Source of the DNA: Pomacea canaliculata | Taxonomy: Eukaryota; Mollusca; Gastropoda; Architaenioglossa; Ampullariidae | Assembly: GCF_003073045.1 (NCBI RefSeq) | Contig: NC_037593.1 | Coordinates: 9,539,525-9,603,524, forward strand | DNA length: 64,000 bases | Reading direction: 5' to 3' | Part shown: piece by piece, positions 62,801 through 64,000 of the stretch | Numbering within the stretch: the stretch's first letter is position 1 | Layout of the letters: each line of letters starts with the position of its first letter | Notes under the pieces: generated by a model | Told to the model about the DNA's origin: nothing | Database searches by the model: none | Seen by the model: only the letters and a program-made list of their open reading frames with translations | Made by a program: the position numbers and the translations under genes

Positions 62801-64000
62801 GGAGCTCTAAGCAGCCTGTCTGCTGAGACCAACGTTTAGCCTCTTGTGAAGCTCTCTGCTGTGAGTCTTAGTGAGCCTAAGCAATGAATGTGACTAAAAC
62901 CAGGAGCTTTGAATAAACCTGCCTCGTTTTAGCAGTTAACTGGAAAAACTCATCTGCCAACAGTTTAGCAATACAAGTTCATGGTTGGGTCATCTGGTCA
63001 AGTTAAACAAGAATGACACTATTTTCGTTGCAGCAATTATAATTTAAGCAACAGTGGATATGAAAGAAACAATCCAGCATGAACAACTTACAAAGTCCAT
63101 AAGTCTTCCTTTCTTCAATTTGAAGTTTCCTGGCCTGACGTTTATCCTCTCTTACCCTCTTCTGTCGTTGCCTGCTACGCTTTTTGAATTCATCTGACAA
63201 AGCAACACTGACACGTCAACATTTTATGCCTTGTACCTATCCCTAATTACAAATGAATAGCAAACAACTAGTTCACTTCTGCTCAATAATGTGTACGATT
63301 TTGAATATTGAATAACTAGAAAATAGAATTCCAAGTCAAAATACATTTTCAGAGTTGATTAGCATTTTTTGGGTATTAATTCTTAAGTTCTTATTCTACC
63401 ATCTACATCTGTTTCCCTGTTTAGAAAAAAAAAAGTTAAGATATAGGATATGATTTCTCCAAGCATCATCATGTCAAATAATCAAACCAGACAAATAATT
63501 TTTTATTATTTGGACAGTAATTTATAATGATTTTTTCTCAATTTTGTTTGATACATTGCATGCATCTGTGTGCTAGCTTCAGCTGAAGAACAGTGGAAAT
63601 TTAGAAAAAAATGTGTGAGATGTGAAGAAAAGATACCTGTAAAGAGCTGCAAGGTGTGTTTTGAAATAATAGGTGGGCCAAGAGACACTTCCAGAACCTG
63701 GAACTCACAGGTGAGGGGCAAGTGGCTCAAATAACGCAGACGTCTGCGAATATTCTGCAAACAGAAGGCCAACCATGGGAAAACCAAACAGTAACAGACC
63801 ATCAGACTTTGTGAAAGCAAAAGGTAAACTGTTGAAGTAGTGATTTTCAAGTTCCTATATCAGTTAGAAAAAAGTTAAATTATGAGAATCTTGCCAAGCT
63901 ATGGACTATTTACAGCTAATAAATAAATCACATTACTGTAAAATATTCAGGCTATACCTCGGTCATGAAGGCAATTTCCTTGTCCACTATAGTGGCTGTG
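59897..64000 (-). CDS. RNF10: RING finger protein 10, C-terminal part (truncated by window edge)
   Basis: Seven minus-strand exons (64000-63958, 63754-63637, 63193-63092, 61451-61320, 60640-60558, 60308-60095, 59976-59897) join in phase to about 256 residues. RNF10 is a RING E3 ligase that ubiquitinates small-subunit ribosomal proteins; its RING domain lies beyond the window. Matching features in order are [44 protein letters not shown], a long basic helix ([19 protein letters not shown]), [34 protein letters not shown] and a Lys-rich end [15 protein letters not shown]. This order follows the C-terminal half of human RNF10. The exon starting at 60640 could instead start after CATGGCAG at 60624; I prefer 60640 for its pyrimidine tract. 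Convergent with UBE3B. Confidence 0.9.
61196..61216. repeat. (CAT)n microsatellite
   Basis: About six CAT repeats occur in an RNF10 intron. Confidence 0.7.
62153..62998. mobile_element. Possible DNA element with ACCAGATGAC ends
   Basis: ACCAGATGAC at 62153-62162 is the exact inverse of GTCATCTGGT at 62989-62998. The left end continues CTGAC...AGA..AAA, resembling the left end of the element at 49504. No longer terminal pairing or clear target-site duplication was found, and the interior holds repeat R1 at its right. It lies in an RNF10 intron. Confidence 0.3.
62815..62990 (+). repeat. Dispersed repeat R1, third copy
   Basis: Blocks GACCAACGTTTAGCCTCTT, GTGAGCCTAAGCAATGAATG, CTCGTTTTAGCAGTTAACTG, CATCTGCCAACAGT and ATACAAGTTCATGG follow the same order as in 40312-40530. 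It is inside an RNF10 intron. Confidence 0.7.

Noticed and set aside
63194..63636. Second U12-type intron in RNF10 (donor GTATCTTTT)
   Set aside because: The donor is close to the U12 consensus, but no branch-point match such as TTCCTTAAC precedes the acceptor.

Overview
The window is AT-rich, intron-rich animal DNA. Four complete protein-coding genes and one partial gene could be assembled exon by exon; all five give metazoan proteins with GT-AG introns in consistent phases. Protein divergence from vertebrate orthologues, short exons with mid-sized introns and several tRNA-derived SINE copies suggest an invertebrate, most likely a lophotrochozoan such as a gastropod mollusc. That placement is inference; no diagnostic marker is present.

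Layout, left to right: (1) DGCR8/Pasha, the Microprocessor RNA-binding subunit, on + at 518-10569, 17 coding exons, 708 residues. (2) A secreted olfactomedin-domain protein on - at 14399-11555, 4 coding exons, 526 residues, convergent with DGCR8. (3) A 7.6-kb stretch with SINE and retroposon-tail repeats and one orphan possible terminal exon on - at 17567-17422. (4) CUEDC1, a CUE ubiquitin-binding protein, on + at 22044-31834, 9 coding exons, 653 residues; its introns hold a LINE relic, a miRNA-like hairpin, a long fold-back and a U12-type intron. (5) About 9.4 kb with no recognisable gene, covering the CUEDC1 3' region and the probable UBE3B promoter. (6) UBE3B, an IQ-motif HECT E3 ligase, on + at 41278-58190, 30 coding exons, 1072 residues. 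(7) The C-terminal part of RNF10 on - from the right edge to 59897, convergent with UBE3B; its RING domain lies outside the window.

The genes do not form an operon or pathway. Three of the five (CUEDC1, UBE3B, RNF10) belong to ubiquitin biology, but nothing here shows this is more than chance adjacency. No CRISPR array, prokaryotic feature, standard tRNA or rRNA was seen.

The most interesting non-coding signals are: a 35-bp-stem, 11-nt-loop hairpin with pri-miRNA geometry in CUEDC1 intron 3; a U12-type intron in CUEDC1 with near-consensus 5' splice site and branch point; a roughly 175-bp fold-back with a 33-bp arm; a 763-bp element with terminal inverted repeats in UBE3B intron 17 and a possible relative in RNF10; and a duplicated 5' splice site in DGCR8. 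Exon boundaries were assigned by reading splice sites, phase and remembered family conservation, without transcript data.
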